Assembly (NCBI GenBank): GCA_038103905.1
Contig: JAYNZW010000001.1
Location: forward strand, 1-64,000
DNA from: CABYIR01 sp038103905
GTDB lineage: Bacteria; Pseudomonadota; Alphaproteobacteria; Pelagibacterales; AG-422-B15
Length of the DNA stretch: 64,000 bases
Reading direction: 5' to 3'
Of the stretch, positions 7,900 to 17,506 are shown in pieces; the first letter of the stretch is position 1; every line of letters begins with the position of its first letter. Both the position numbers and the translations under genes were made by a program. Below the pieces are notes generated by a model. The model saw only the letters and a program-made list of their open reading frames with translations, was not told the DNA's origin and searched no databases.

Positions 7900-8426
7900 T
7901 TTAAGTCCTTTATTATTGGAATTATTGTGTCTTCCAACTCTGATATATGAATTGGGCCAATGTGTTTGTATATGATTTTGCCTCTATGAACGATAAAAGT
8001 CTCAGGTACACCAAAAACTCCCCATTCTATTGATGTTCTGCCATCTGAATCAAATCCAATTTCCCTAAAGGGATTGCCAAGAGTATTTATAAAGTTGGTC
8101 GCGTTCTTTTTAGTGTCTTTATGGTTAATGCCATATAAATCTACATTATCAATTTTAGACAAAAGCTCTAGAACATTGTGTTCCGCTCTGCATGGTATGC
8201 ACCATGATGCCCATACATTTATAAAATTAATAGTTTCACTACTAATTAAATCTTTGCTTGAAAATTGATCATTATCGTTCAAGAGTCTTTCAATACTAAA
8301 TTCAGGAATTTGTTTGCCAATTAAAGGAGAATTACTTTTTGTTTCACTATTTAGTGAATAATAAAATAAAATACCTAATAGAATTATTATTAATAATGGA
8401 GAATAAAATAATATTTTTCTTATCAT
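7896..8426 (-). CDS. ccmG: Thiol:disulfide interchange protein CcmG/DsbE
   Basis: Periplasmic thioredoxin-fold protein, tethered by one N-terminal membrane helix, that keeps apocytochrome c cysteines reduced. The active site is WASWCIPCR (Cys76, Cys79). The chosen start at 8426 (MIRKILFYSPLLIII) gives 176 aa, the usual length, and forms an ATGA overlap with the ccmF stop. A longer frame start at 8492 would lie inside ccmF and adds a non-conserved leader. It belongs to the ccmABCDEFGH operon. Confidence 0.93.
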   Translation of the reverse strand: MIRKILFYSPLLIIILLGILFYYSLNSETKSNSPLIGKQIPEFSIERLLNDNDQFSSKDLISSETINFINVWASWCIPCRAEHNVLELLSKIDNVDLYGINHKDTKKNATNFINTLGNPFREIGFDSDGRTSIEWGVFGVPETFIVHRGKIIYKHIGPIHISELEDTIIPIIKDLN

Positions 8427-10315
8427 GAATTTTTGATCCGATAGGAAATTGAAAATAAACCACCAATCATCATCATTAAGATACTGATCCATATGAAATT
8501 CATAAATGGTTTAATATGAATTCTAACATTAATAAACTCCTGATTTTCTGGAACATTCATGACGATATAAATATCTCTAAAAAGCATTCTCGCAATACTT
8601 GTTTCAGACGTTATAGTTGGTGGGTTGTTATAAAACCTAATTTCAGGACTCAGTTTTTTTAAAGTGCCACTATGCTGCTGCATTTCGAAGTTAGCTATAA
8701 TTTTATGATAATTTTTTTCTTTTTCTTGTGAAATACTTGAGAATATAAAATCATAATTTCCAACAATGATTTTATCATCTACTTTAGCTTGAGTAATTTT
8801 CTCTTTAGCATAACTAGCATTAGCAATTATTGAGATGATTAACAATGCAAATCCAGCATGTGTAAGTGCTCTTCCAATATTACTAGTTAAGTAGAATGAA
8901 TTATTTTTAAACAGGATGTTTGAGTTCAAATTCGCCATTATTAAAATTGAACTTAATATTAACAGTGATATTTCTGTAATAGACAACTTATCATAATATA
9001 AACTTAGTGAAAAAATTAACATTACACTTAATAAAATAGGCTTATAAATTTTTTGTATTAATATTTTATAATTATTTGTACTCCAATTTAAGTATGGAGT
9101 AATTATCATTGCAAAAATAAATAAAAATATAATTGGTGTTATGGAAAAAATATAATATTTAGGTCCTACGGTGATATTCTCATTCAAAATAATATCAGTG
9201 AATATTGGATAAACAGTTCCCAGAAAAACAACAAAGAGAACAGTTAAAAGAAGCCAATTATTAACTAAAATACCTGTCTCTCTACTTAGTAAGTGATACT
9301 TGATTTCTTTATCAAGAAAAGGCCCTTTTCTAGCAAAAATAAATAAAGAAGCAATAAGAACAATCAATAAAAAAGCTAAAATGAAAAGACCTCTTGAGGG
9401 ATCAGATGCAAAAGCATGGACTGAATTTAGAATTCCTGATCGAACTAAAAAAGTTCCAATTAAACTAAGTGCAAATGTTAAAATTGATAATAATACTGTC
9501 CAAGACTGTAAAGTATTTCTTTTTTCTAAAATTGAAACGCAATGTATTAATGCCGTTCCAGCTAACCAAGGCATGAGAGATGCATTTTCTACTGGATCCC
9601 AAAACCAATAGCCGCCCCATCCTAATTCATTATATGCCCAGTACGATCCAAGTCCTATTCCAGCTGTTAAAAGTATCCAAGCAGACAATGTCCATTTTTT
9701 TGCAATTGACGCCCAGTTCTTATCAATATGATTTAATAATAATCCTGCAATTGCTAAGCTAAATATTAATGAAAAACCAACATATCCTAAATATAAAATA
9801 GGAGGATGAATTGCTAAAAATGGATCCTGAAGAATTGGATTCAAGCCCAACCCTTCATTTGGTGACTCACTTAATAAAGAAAAAGGATTAGATGTAAAAA
9901 GTAAAAAAAGTAAAAAGCCCAAAATTAAAAAGCTTTGAACTCCAATAGTGATTTCTGTCAAGCGAATGTTTGCTTTTGACATTAATGCAAACATAAAATT
10001 AAAAATAGTTAATATTAAAATCCACATTAAAAGACTACCTTCATGATTGCCCCAAGAACCAGAAAGCTTATAGATCAATGGTTTTTCAGTATGTGAATTT
10101 TGATAAACTAGTGAAAAATTAAAATCTGAAGTTATGTAAATATATATAAGTATTGAAAAAGAAACTAAACAGCTCACAAACTGTATCAGTGATAGATTAA
10201 AATAGTTAATATAGCTTACGTTACTTTTGAGATAAGAAATCTTTATTTGCGCCAAGGAAACAATTAAGCAAATACAGAGAGACACTATGCCTAAATAACT
10301 TAAGAGTTCACTCAC
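8423..10315 (-). CDS. ccmF: Heme lyase subunit CcmF
   Basis: Large multi-spanning inner-membrane protein of the cytochrome c synthetase (CcmF-CcmH). It receives heme from holo-CcmE and attaches it to apocytochrome c. The tryptophan-rich WWD-type motif is clear (GWGGYWFWDPVENASLMPWL), and many membrane helices follow with a large C-terminal periplasmic region. The GTG at 10315 forms a GTGA overlap with the ccmE stop and gives 630 aa. A GTG four codons upstream (10327) is the alternative. Confidence 0.93.
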   Translation of the reverse strand: MSELLSYLGIVSLCICLIVSLAQIKISYLKSNVSYINYFNLSLIQFVSCLVSFSILIYIYITSDFNFSLVYQNSHTEKPLIYKLSGSWGNHEGSLLMWILILTIFNFMFALMSKANIRLTEITIGVQSFLILGFLLFLLFTSNPFSLLSESPNEGLGLNPILQDPFLAIHPPILYLGYVGFSLIFSLAIAGLLLNHIDKNWASIAKKWTLSAWILLTAGIGLGSYWAYNELGWGGYWFWDPVENASLMPWLAGTALIHCVSILEKRNTLQSWTVLLSILTFALSLIGTFLVRSGILNSVHAFASDPSRGLFILAFLLIVLIASLFIFARKGPFLDKEIKYHLLSRETGILVNNWLLLTVLFVVFLGTVYPIFTDIILNENITVGPKYYIFSITPIIFLFIFAMIITPYLNWSTNNYKILIQKIYKPILLSVMLIFSLSLYYDKLSITEISLLILSSILIMANLNSNILFKNNSFYLTSNIGRALTHAGFALLIISIIANASYAKEKITQAKVDDKIIVGNYDFIFSSISQEKEKNYHKIIANFEMQQHSGTLKKLSPEIRFYNNPPTITSETSIARMLFRDIYIVMNVPENQEFINVRIHIKPFMNFIWISILMMMIGGLFSISYRIKNS

Positions 10316-10752
10316 TCGCCTTGCCACTTTCCTTCTTTTTGAAGTGCATCTATTACTTCGGGAGGCATATAATTTTCATCATGCTTTGCTAAAACCTTGC
10401 TTGCAATAACATTATTTGTACCAGAGTAGATCCCCTCAACTACAACACCCTTATTTTCTGCAAATAAATTTGGTAGAATTCCTTCATATTCAACATTAAT
10501 CATATTCTTCTCATCTGTGATAATAAATCGATAAATTGAACTGTTCTCTTCATACTTAAGACTATTATCTGCAACCAACCCACCAACTCTAATTTCCTGA
10601 TTATTATTTAAATCTATTTCAACCAGATCAGTTGGACTATAAAAATAGATTAAATTATCTCTTAAATTAAAAATAATTATTAATACCGAAACAAAGATTA
10701 TGGATGCCCCGATTAATAGTTTTATAATTCTTTGTTTAACCGGCTCTCTCAT
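10312..10752 (-). CDS. ccmE: Periplasmic heme chaperone CcmE
   Basis: Membrane-tethered OB-fold chaperone that binds heme covalently and carries it from CcmC to CcmF. It is 146 aa with one N-terminal membrane helix (about residues 11-29). The heme-binding histidine is His124 in LAKHDENYMP, with the conserved Tyr128. This is the classical HxxxY form, not the archaeal-type CxxxY. The gene begins inside the end of ccmD (17 nt overlap) and ends in the GTGA overlap with ccmF, so translational coupling is likely. Confidence 0.95.
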   Translation of the reverse strand: MREPVKQRIIKLLIGASIIFVSVLIIIFNLRDNLIYFYSPTDLVEIDLNNNQEIRVGGLVADNSLKYEENSSIYRFIITDEKNMINVEYEGILPNLFAENKGVVVEGIYSGTNNVIASKVLAKHDENYMPPEVIDALQKEGKWQGE

Positions 10753-10879
10753 TTTTTGAAATTTTATATTGTTCTTTTTTCATTTTGGATAGCTTCTGAA
10801 AATTAATTATAAAAAATAAAAATAAAATTGAGAATGTGATTATATAAGAAACTAATATATAAAAAAAATATTCACTCAT
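10736..10879 (-). CDS. ccmD: Heme exporter small subunit CcmD (47 aa)
   Basis: A 47-residue open frame exactly where ccmD is expected, between ccmC and ccmE. It has one hydrophobic helix (about residues 5-26, YILVSYIITFSILFLFF) followed by a basic tail (KMKKEQYKISKNERAG), the standard CcmD plan. It starts 2 nt after the ccmC stop and overlaps ccmE by 17 nt in another frame. CcmD has little sequence conservation; it helps release holo-CcmE from CcmABC. The call rests on position, size and topology. Confidence 0.82.
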   Translation of the reverse strand: MSEYFFYILVSYIITFSILFLFFIINFQKLSKMKKEQYKISKNERAG

Positions 10880-10881
10880 AA

Positions 10882-11586
10882 TTAATAGATCATCTTTCTA
10901 TTTATTCTTAGTTCAAGACTCAATATTCTTATTCTTATAATAAAAAGAGATAATAAGAATAAGCCAAAAGCAAAAGTCATAATTAGAAGGGGTATCAACA
11001 TGCTTACATCAATACTAGGGGTTGATAGTTTGGAAATAGTAGCTGGCTGATGCAAAGTATTCCACCAATCAACTGAAAACTTAATAATAGGAATATTTAT
11101 AAAACCTATTATTCCCAATGCTGCCGCTATCTTAGATGCGTTATCTTTATTTGAAATTGAATGCCACAATAAAATATAAGCAAGATAAAGAAAAAATAAA
11201 ATTAACATGGAAGTAAGTCTAGCGTCCCAAGCCCACCATGTTCCCCATGTAGGCTTACCCCATATACTTCCAGTTATAAGTGCTAAGAAGGTAAACATAG
11301 CACCTATCGGCGCAAGTGATCTACCAGCTAAACTAAGTAAAGGGTTTCTAAGTATAAACCAGAACACTGATGATAATGCTATTAATGTATAAATCATAAG
11401 TGAAAACCACGCTGATGGTACATGAATGTACATTATACGCATTGAATCTCCTTGAATGTAATCTGCAGGAGACTCTATGAGCGAGAAATATAATCCCACA
11501 CAAAAAGTTATAATTGTAAAAGCTAATAACAGGGGAATATATCCATCAGCTTTTTCAATAATAGCGGGCCTTATTTTAGAGATCAT
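10882..11586 (-). CDS. ccmC: Heme exporter/handling protein CcmC
   Basis: Six-helix membrane protein of the heme handling family that loads heme onto CcmE. The WWD signature is GTWWAWDARLTS (about residues 115-126), and the two likely axial heme histidines are His55 (MYIHVPSAW) and His179 (WWNTLHQ). The start at 11586 (MISKIRPAIIEKADG) gives 234 aa, matching the family. The longer open frame reaching into ccmB has a Cys-rich, non-conserved leader and is rejected. There is a 32-nt gap to ccmB. Confidence 0.94.
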   Translation of the reverse strand: MISKIRPAIIEKADGYIPLLLAFTIITFCVGLYFSLIESPADYIQGDSMRIMYIHVPSAWFSLMIYTLIALSSVFWFILRNPLLSLAGRSLAPIGAMFTFLALITGSIWGKPTWGTWWAWDARLTSMLILFFLYLAYILLWHSISNKDNASKIAAALGIIGFINIPIIKFSVDWWNTLHQPATISKLSTPSIDVSMLIPLLIMTFAFGLFLLSLFIIRIRILSLELRINRKMIY

Positions 11587-11618
11587 ATTTAAACATATAT
11601 TAATTATTGTGAAAAAAT

Positions 11619-12245
11619 CTATTCTCCATAAAGACGCAGACCATAACTCGTTGCAAATGAAGCAACAACAACAGCTATCATAGATAAGGCAGATAAAACA
11701 GGCCAAGATCCTTGCTCAACACCAAAAATCATAAAAGGAATATATAAAGGAATAATGATAATACTCTTAAGATAAATCATTCTCTTAAGACCCATTAGTA
11801 GTGCATTGATCGCAATCGCGGTTGCTGTCATTCCAAAAGATCCGCAAAAGAGATTAACTGTAATAAATATAGTCTCATTAATAGTCAAATTGAATACTGT
11901 AGAAATAAGAGGAACAATAATTACTATTGGCAAACAATATGTAATCCATACTGATAGCAATTTAGATAAATAAATTTTGTCATAAGAAATTTCCATTCTT
12001 AATATGATATCTAAATTACCATCATCGAAATCAGAACTAAAAATCTTATCAAGAGCTAAAAGGAGTGATAAAGCTAAACCTACCCATATGAGTCCTTGAA
12101 ACACTGATGTAAAATCTTCAGTTCCAGTATTAATTACAAAAGGTATTAAAATAGTAATTAATATAAAAAAAGAACCTATGTATATAAAATTTGAACTTGA
12201 ATAATAAGCAAGTCTTAGATCTCTTAATAATAAATTTTTAAACAT
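11619..12245 (-). CDS. ccmB: Heme exporter membrane protein CcmB
   Basis: Inner-membrane permease partner of CcmA, 208 aa with about six hydrophobic helices. CcmAB uses ATP to release heme-loaded CcmE from CcmC/CcmD. The N-terminal LLLRDLRLAYYSSSNFIY and the pattern DDGNLDIILRMEISYDKIYLSK are typical of the family. The start overlaps the end of ccmA by 8 nt. It is slightly shorter than E. coli CcmB (about 220 aa). Confidence 0.92.
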   Translation of the reverse strand: MFKNLLLRDLRLAYYSSSNFIYIGSFFILITILIPFVINTGTEDFTSVFQGLIWVGLALSLLLALDKIFSSDFDDGNLDIILRMEISYDKIYLSKLLSVWITYCLPIVIIVPLISTVFNLTINETIFITVNLFCGSFGMTATAIAINALLMGLKRMIYLKSIIIIPLYIPFMIFGVEQGSWPVLSALSMIAVVVASFATSYGLRLYGE

Positions 12246-12834
12246 TGTAATGAGTTAAATTAATATCGATATTTGAATTTAATTCAATTTTAGTATTTGA
12301 AGAAATTAAGACCATGCCACCTTCATTTGTATAATTATAGATGTATTGGTTTAATTTTACCTGCCACTCTGAATCTAAATGAACATGAACCTCATCTAGC
12401 AACCAGATTGGCGCTGAATGAATAAAAAGTCTTGCAATAGACAATCTCCTCTTTTGTCCATCAGATAATACCTCAGTATCATTATTTTTATATTGAGCTA
12501 AATCAAGATCAGATAAAATTTGATCAGTATTAATTTTTTTTTGATAAAGATGAGACCATAGTGATAAATTTTTTTCTACAGATAAATTTTTTTTTAAAGC
12601 ATATTTTTGCCCCACAAAGTGAACATCTTTATAAGTGTAATTTTGTTCAGGAATAATTTTACCGTCTGACGGATCTATAAAACCAGCTATCATTCTAAGT
12701 AAACTTGTCTTACCAGAACCATTTGTACCTGTGATATGAAGTATTTGACCTCTACTCACTTTAAAAGATAGATTCTTAAAAACTGTGTTGGATCCCCTTA
12801 TGCAAGACAGATTTTCAGCAAGCAGATAGTCCAT
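12238..12834 (-). CDS. ccmA: Heme exporter ATPase CcmA
   Basis: ABC-type ATPase that drives release of holo-CcmE. In order it has Walker A GTNGSGKTS (36-44), signature LSDGQKRRLSIARL (from 123) and Walker B IWLLDE with catalytic Glu148. The H-loop position in GGMVLISSNTKIEL holds Asn180 where CcmA and most ABC ATPases have His. The signature also has Asp in place of the first Gly of LSGGQ. Everything else is conserved and the gene is in an intact operon, so it is probably functional. It is first in ccmABCDEFGH and divergent from acnA, with 67 nt between start codons. Confidence 0.93.
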   Translation of the reverse strand: MDYLLAENLSCIRGSNTVFKNLSFKVSRGQILHITGTNGSGKTSLLRMIAGFIDPSDGKIIPEQNYTYKDVHFVGQKYALKKNLSVEKNLSLWSHLYQKKINTDQILSDLDLAQYKNNDTEVLSDGQKRRLSIARLFIHSAPIWLLDEVHVHLDSEWQVKLNQYIYNYTNEGGMVLISSNTKIELNSNIDINLTHYNV

Positions 12835-12901
12835 TTTTTTAGTCTTTTTTTAATTGATTGAAACCCAAATTAGTCTTATTAATACAGCGAGTAAAGAGTC
12901 T

Positions 12902-15595
12902 ATGCAGGATAGTTATAAAACAAAAAAAACCCTAAAAATTGGGAAAAAACAGTACACATTCAATAGTCTCAGACTTGCTGAAAAGCACGGTTTAAAAAAT
13001 ATTTCATCTCTCCCTTTCTCAATCAAAATTCTTTTAGAAAATCTTATAAGAAATGAAGATGGAATAACAGTTACATCGAAAGATATAAAAGAGTTCAGTA
13101 AATGGAAAAAAAATAAAAAAATTAATCTTGAAATTAATTTTCGTCCCGCAAGAGTTCTTATGCAGGATTTTACAGGTGTACCTGCTGTTGTAGACCTTGC
13201 TGCAATGAGAGCGGCAATGAAAAAATTAAAAAGTGACCCAAAAAAAATTAATCCTCTTACTCCAGTCGATTTGGTAATTGACCATTCAGTAATGGTTGAT
13301 AAGTTTGGTACCTCAAATGCTTATAAGGCAAATGTGGATTTAGAATATAAAAGAAACATTGAGCGATATGAATTTTTAAGATGGGGACAAAAATCTTTCG
13401 ATAACTTTAGAGTTGTTCCTCCAGGAACAGGAATTTGTCATCAAGTTAATCTAGAGAATTTAGCCAAAACTGTTTGGTCTGAAACAAAAATAACTAATGG
13501 AAAAAAAACTAATATAGCTTTTCCAGACACAGTTGTAGGTACTGATAGTCACACAACAATGATAAATGGATTGTCTGTTTTAGGTTGGGGAGTTGGTGGA
13601 ATAGAAGCAGAAGCAGCGATGCTTGGTCAACCTATATCTATGGTAGTTCCTGAAGTTGTTGGATTTGAAATAGTTGGAAAACCAAAAGAAGGGACAACTG
13701 CTACAGACCTTGTTTTAACAATTACAGAAATATTGAGAAAAAAGGGAGTTGTAGGAAAATTTGTAGAATTTTTTGGAAGTGGACTTAAAGATTTATCAGT
13801 CGCTGATCGTGCTACGATCGCAAATATGGCACCTGAGTATGGTGCAACTTGTGGCATTTTCCCAATTGATAATGAAACAATTAAATTTTTAGAGTCAACT
13901 GGAAGACCAAAGGATGAAATAGCATTAACTAAAAAATATGCAAAAGAGCAAGATATGTGGGAAACATATTCAAAGAAAAGAAATGTTGTTTACACAACTA
14001 ATATTAAATTAAATTTATCAACTATAGTTCCATGTTTATCAGGACCAAAAAGGCCTCAAGATAAAATTGAACTTCCCAAAGTTGCAAGATCTTTCATGGA
14101 AAGTTTAAAAAAAGATTTTAATATAAAAAAGACTGAATCTTTAAGTGAGGTCAAAGATAAAAATTATTCCATTGATCATGGACATGTTGCAATAGCCGCG
14201 ATTACAAGCTGCACCAACACCTCAAACCCGAGTGTAATGCTTGGCGCGGGAATACTTGCAAAAAAAGCATATAACCTTGGCCTTAGAACAAAACCATGGG
14301 TAAAAACATCATTAGCTCCTGGATCAAAGGTTGTAACTGATTATTTAATTAAATCTGGAACTCAAAAGTATTTAGATCATTTGGGCTTTCAGTTGGTTGG
14401 GTTTGGATGCACTACCTGTATTGGTAACTCTGGGCCAATCAATACAGACATAGCTGATACAATTACAAAAAATAATCTTATTGTAAGTGGGGTATTATCG
14501 GGAAATAGAAATTTCGAAGGAAGAATAAATCCTCATGTAAAAGCAAACTATTTAGCCTCCCCACCACTAGTTGTGGCTTATGCTTTAGCTGGTAGCACTA
14601 AAATTAATATTACAAAAGACCCTATTGGATTAGACAGAAATGGAAAAAAGGTTTTTCTAAAAGATATCTGGCCAAGTTCTAAAGAAATAAAATCAATGAT
14701 TGCAAAAACAATTGATTCAAAATTATACAGCTCAAGATATAAAAATGTTTTTGCTGGGGACGCGAAGTGGAAAAAAGTAAAATCTACTACTGGATTAACA
14801 TACGAATGGGATAAGAAATCTACTTATGTTAAACATCCACCGTACTTTAAAGATATGAATTTCAGTCGAGGAAATATAGGCAATATTTTAGAAGCAAGGG
14901 TTTTAGGAATATTTGGTGACTCTGTCACAACAGATCATATTAGTCCTGCTGGATCAATTAAAACAGACGGGCCTGCAGGAGATTATTTAAAAAGTAAATC
15001 AGTAAAGATTCATGATTTTAATTCCTTTGGCGCTAGAAGAGGTAATCATGAAGTAATGATGAGAGGTACCTTTTCAAATATCAGAATCAAAAATGAAATG
15101 CTTGATGGCATTGAAGGTGGGTATACAAGGCACTATCCATCTAAAAAACAGATGTCAATTTTTGATGCAGCAATAAAATACAAAAAAGAGAATAAACCAC
15201 TAATCATATTTTCTGGAAAAGATTATGGCATGGGTTCATCTAGGGATTGGGCTGCAAAAGGAACCAATTTACTTGGTGTAAAAGCAGTTGTAGCTGAGTC
15301 TTATGAGCGTATTCATAGATCAAATCTTGTAGGAATGGGGGTTTTACCTCTTCAATTTTATAAAGGACAAAATCGTAAATCTCTCAAGCTAAGTGGTTCA
15401 GAAATAATCTCTATTGCTGGTCTAGATAACGAAATAACGCCAAACATGATATTGCCGATGACAATTAAATACTCATCAGGAAAAATATTTGAGACAAAAG
15501 TTAATTGTTTAATTAAGACCGTTAATGAGGTTGAGTATCTTCAAACAGGCGGGATACTACAGTACGTTTTAAAAAATCTTGCAGAAACAGCTTAG
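12902..15595 (+). CDS. acnA: Aconitate hydratase A
   Basis: Isomerises citrate to isocitrate in the TCA cycle using a [4Fe-4S] cluster; aconitases of this type can also bind mRNA when the cluster is lost. The cluster cysteines are Cys437 (ITSCTNTS), Cys503 and Cys506 (GFGCTTCIGNSGP), almost the same positions as in E. coli AcnA. The ATG at 12902 gives 897 aa, the family length, so the TTG at 12854 is not needed. The swivel domain with FGDSVTTDHISPAG and GKDYGMGSSRDWAAKG is intact. It is convergent with htpG, with 2 nt between stops. Confidence 0.96.
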   Translation: MQDSYKTKKTLKIGKKQYTFNSLRLAEKHGLKNISSLPFSIKILLENLIRNEDGITVTSKDIKEFSKWKKNKKINLEINFRPARVLMQDFTGVPAVVDLAAMRAAMKKLKSDPKKINPLTPVDLVIDHSVMVDKFGTSNAYKANVDLEYKRNIERYEFLRWGQKSFDNFRVVPPGTGICHQVNLENLAKTVWSETKITNGKKTNIAFPDTVVGTDSHTTMINGLSVLGWGVGGIEAEAAMLGQPISMVVPEVVGFEIVGKPKEGTTATDLVLTITEILRKKGVVGKFVEFFGSGLKDLSVADRATIANMAPEYGATCGIFPIDNETIKFLESTGRPKDEIALTKKYAKEQDMWETYSKKRNVVYTTNIKLNLSTIVPCLSGPKRPQDKIELPKVARSFMESLKKDFNIKKTESLSEVKDKNYSIDHGHVAIAAITSCTNTSNPSVMLGAGILAKKAYNLGLRTKPWVKTSLAPGSKVVTDYLIKSGTQKYLDHLGFQLVGFGCTTCIGNSGPINTDIADTITKNNLIVSGVLSGNRNFEGRINPHVKANYLASPPLVVAYALAGSTKINITKDPIGLDRNGKKVFLKDIWPSSKEIKSMIAKTIDSKLYSSRYKNVFAGDAKWKKVKSTTGLTYEWDKKSTYVKHPPYFKDMNFSRGNIGNILEARVLGIFGDSVTTDHISPAGSIKTDGPAGDYLKSKSVKIHDFNSFGARRGNHEVMMRGTFSNIRIKNEMLDGIEGGYTRHYPSKKQMSIFDAAIKYKKENKPLIIFSGKDYGMGSSRDWAAKGTNLLGVKAVVAESYERIHRSNLVGMGVLPLQFYKGQNRKSLKLSGSEIISIAGLDNEITPNMILPMTIKYSSGKIFETKVNCLIKTVNEVEYLQTGGILQYVLKNLAETA

Positions 15596-15597
15596 TC

Positions 15598-17484
15598 TCA
15601 ATTAATTGAAGCTGAAATCGTATCTATAAGTTTCTTTGAAAAATTTACAGGGTCAGATGGTTTCTCTCCATCTAAAATCATTGATTGTTCATAAAGTAGG
15701 ATCGCTATATTTTCAATATCTCCGACTGAGGATTTGTCTTTGGACATTTTAGCTAATTTTTTTATTAACTTATGATCAGGGTTCAACTCAAGAATTTTGA
15801 GAGAAATACCTTGCTGTAATTGATTATGTTGCTGCAAAATCTTTTCAAGCTGAGGATCCATAGAGCTTTCGTCAGCAACTAAACAGACTGGACTTTCAGT
15901 CAATCTTGAAGATGTTCTCACATCTTTTACTTTATCTTTTAATTTTTCTTTTAATAATACAATCAATGGTTCAATAGATTTGTCTTCTTTCTTTTCTTTT
16001 TCATCTTTCTTCTTTTTTCCAATATTATCTAAATCATCAATTCCTTTTGTAATTGATTTGATATTTTTCTCTTTAAAGCTTGGAGTTGATGACGTCCAGA
16101 AACTATCTACTGGATCATCTAAAATAAGAACATTAATCCCTCGTGATTTATAACCTTCAAGCCTAGGATTATTAATAATATTGTCGTAACTATCTCCAGT
16201 TATGAAATAAATATCCTTTTGCTTTTTGTCCATGGTCTCAATGTATTCATCAAGAGTAATCAATTTAGTTGAATTTGAATTTTTGAATAAAGCAATTTCA
16301 AGCAAATTATCTTTTTTTTCAAAATCTTCATAAATTCCCTCTTTAATTACTGGTCCAAAATTACCCCAAAATTGCTCAAAAGATGTGCGGTCAGCAGCCA
16401 ACTTTTTCTTTAAATCATTAATGGTTCTTTTAACTAATGAGTTTCGAATTTTTTTAACAACTGGATTGTTCTGAAGCATTTCACGGCTAATATTTAGTGG
16501 TAAGTCTTCAGAGTCTATGACGCCTCTTAAGAATCTTAAATAAGGTGGAATGAGCTCAGGACAGTTATCAGTAATGAAAACCTTTTTAACATATAACTTT
16601 AATCTATTTTCTCTTGCGGGGTCATACAAATCAAATGGTTTCGTACTTGGAATAAAATTTAATACCGTATACTCAATCTGACCCTCAGCTTTATAGTGAG
16701 ATGTCATCCATGGATCATCAAACATTTGACCAACGTGATTATAGAATTCCTTATATTGATCTTTTGTGATTTTATTTTTTGGACGAGTCCATAAAGCTAA
16801 TGCAGAGTTAATTGCTTCAGGTTTTTCTTCCTCTTTATCTCCAAAATTTTGAACAAAGATCGGAATGCTTATGTGATCGGAATACTTACGAATAATTTCT
16901 TCAATTCTTATTTTATCTAAAAATTCTTTGTTTTCTTTTGTAATAGTAAGAATAATCTTTGTACCCCTGTTAGAGTTTAATTGATCAAGATCATCTGATT
17001 CCTCAATTGTAAAATTACTTTCACCATCTGATTTCCATATCCATAATTTATTCTCACCAGCTTTTCGAGTAACTACTTTTAAATCAGATGCAACCATAAA
17101 AGCAGAATAAAAACCAACTCCAAATTGACCTATTAAAGACAAATCCTTAGTTTCAGTAGCTTCTTTAATAAATTGTGCAGTTCCGGATCTTGCTATTGTT
17201 CCAAGATTATTAACAAGATCTTTTTTATTCATTCCAATGCCATTATCAACAATGGTTACCAGGTTCTCTTTCTTATTAATCTCTATCTTAATTTTTAGAT
17301 CAGGATCCGATTGTAAAAGTTTTTCTTTTGTCGTCGCTAGATATCTGAGTTTATCGCAAGCATCTGAAGCATTCGATACTAACTCACGAACAAAAACTTC
17401 CTTCTCAGAATAAACTGAATTAATCATTAACTTTAAAAGTTGACTGACTTCTGTCTGAAATTCTAATTTTTCTGCTTTTGCCAT
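15598..17484 (-). CDS. htpG: Chaperone HtpG (bacterial Hsp90)
   Basis: Cytosolic ATP-dependent chaperone. The N-terminal GHKL ATPase shows NASDACDKLRYLA, DNGIGMNKKDLVNNLGTIA and IGQFGVGFYSAFM. Middle and C-terminal dimerisation domains follow, separated by a Lys/Glu-rich linker (GKKKKDEKEKKEDKS). The start at 17484 (MAKAEKLEFQTEVSQLL) gives 628 aa, the family norm. An upstream ATG at 17526 is unlikely because it lies between or before the promoter elements at 17507-17534 and adds a non-conserved leader. Regulation is probably by the heat-shock sigma factor. Confidence 0.96.
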   Translation of the reverse strand: MAKAEKLEFQTEVSQLLKLMINSVYSEKEVFVRELVSNASDACDKLRYLATTKEKLLQSDPDLKIKIEINKKENLVTIVDNGIGMNKKDLVNNLGTIARSGTAQFIKEATETKDLSLIGQFGVGFYSAFMVASDLKVVTRKAGENKLWIWKSDGESNFTIEESDDLDQLNSNRGTKIILTITKENKEFLDKIRIEEIIRKYSDHISIPIFVQNFGDKEEEKPEAINSALALWTRPKNKITKDQYKEFYNHVGQMFDDPWMTSHYKAEGQIEYTVLNFIPSTKPFDLYDPARENRLKLYVKKVFITDNCPELIPPYLRFLRGVIDSEDLPLNISREMLQNNPVVKKIRNSLVKRTINDLKKKLAADRTSFEQFWGNFGPVIKEGIYEDFEKKDNLLEIALFKNSNSTKLITLDEYIETMDKKQKDIYFITGDSYDNIINNPRLEGYKSRGINVLILDDPVDSFWTSSTPSFKEKNIKSITKGIDDLDNIGKKKKDEKEKKEDKSIEPLIVLLKEKLKDKVKDVRTSSRLTESPVCLVADESSMDPQLEKILQQHNQLQQGISLKILELNPDHKLIKKLAKMSKDKSSVGDIENIAILLYEQSMILDGEKPSDPVNFSKKLIDTISASIN

Positions 17485-17506
17485 AGATTTGTTATGTTCA
17501 TTGAAT

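Noticed and set aside
8427..8492. Longer ccmG frame starting inside ccmF
   Set aside because: The start at 8426 gives an ATGA overlap with ccmF, a normal membrane anchor at the N-terminus and family length.
11587..11706. Longer ccmC reading frame starting inside ccmB
   Set aside because: The leader is Cys-rich, overlaps ccmB in another frame and is absent from the family; the start at 11586 gives the normal length.
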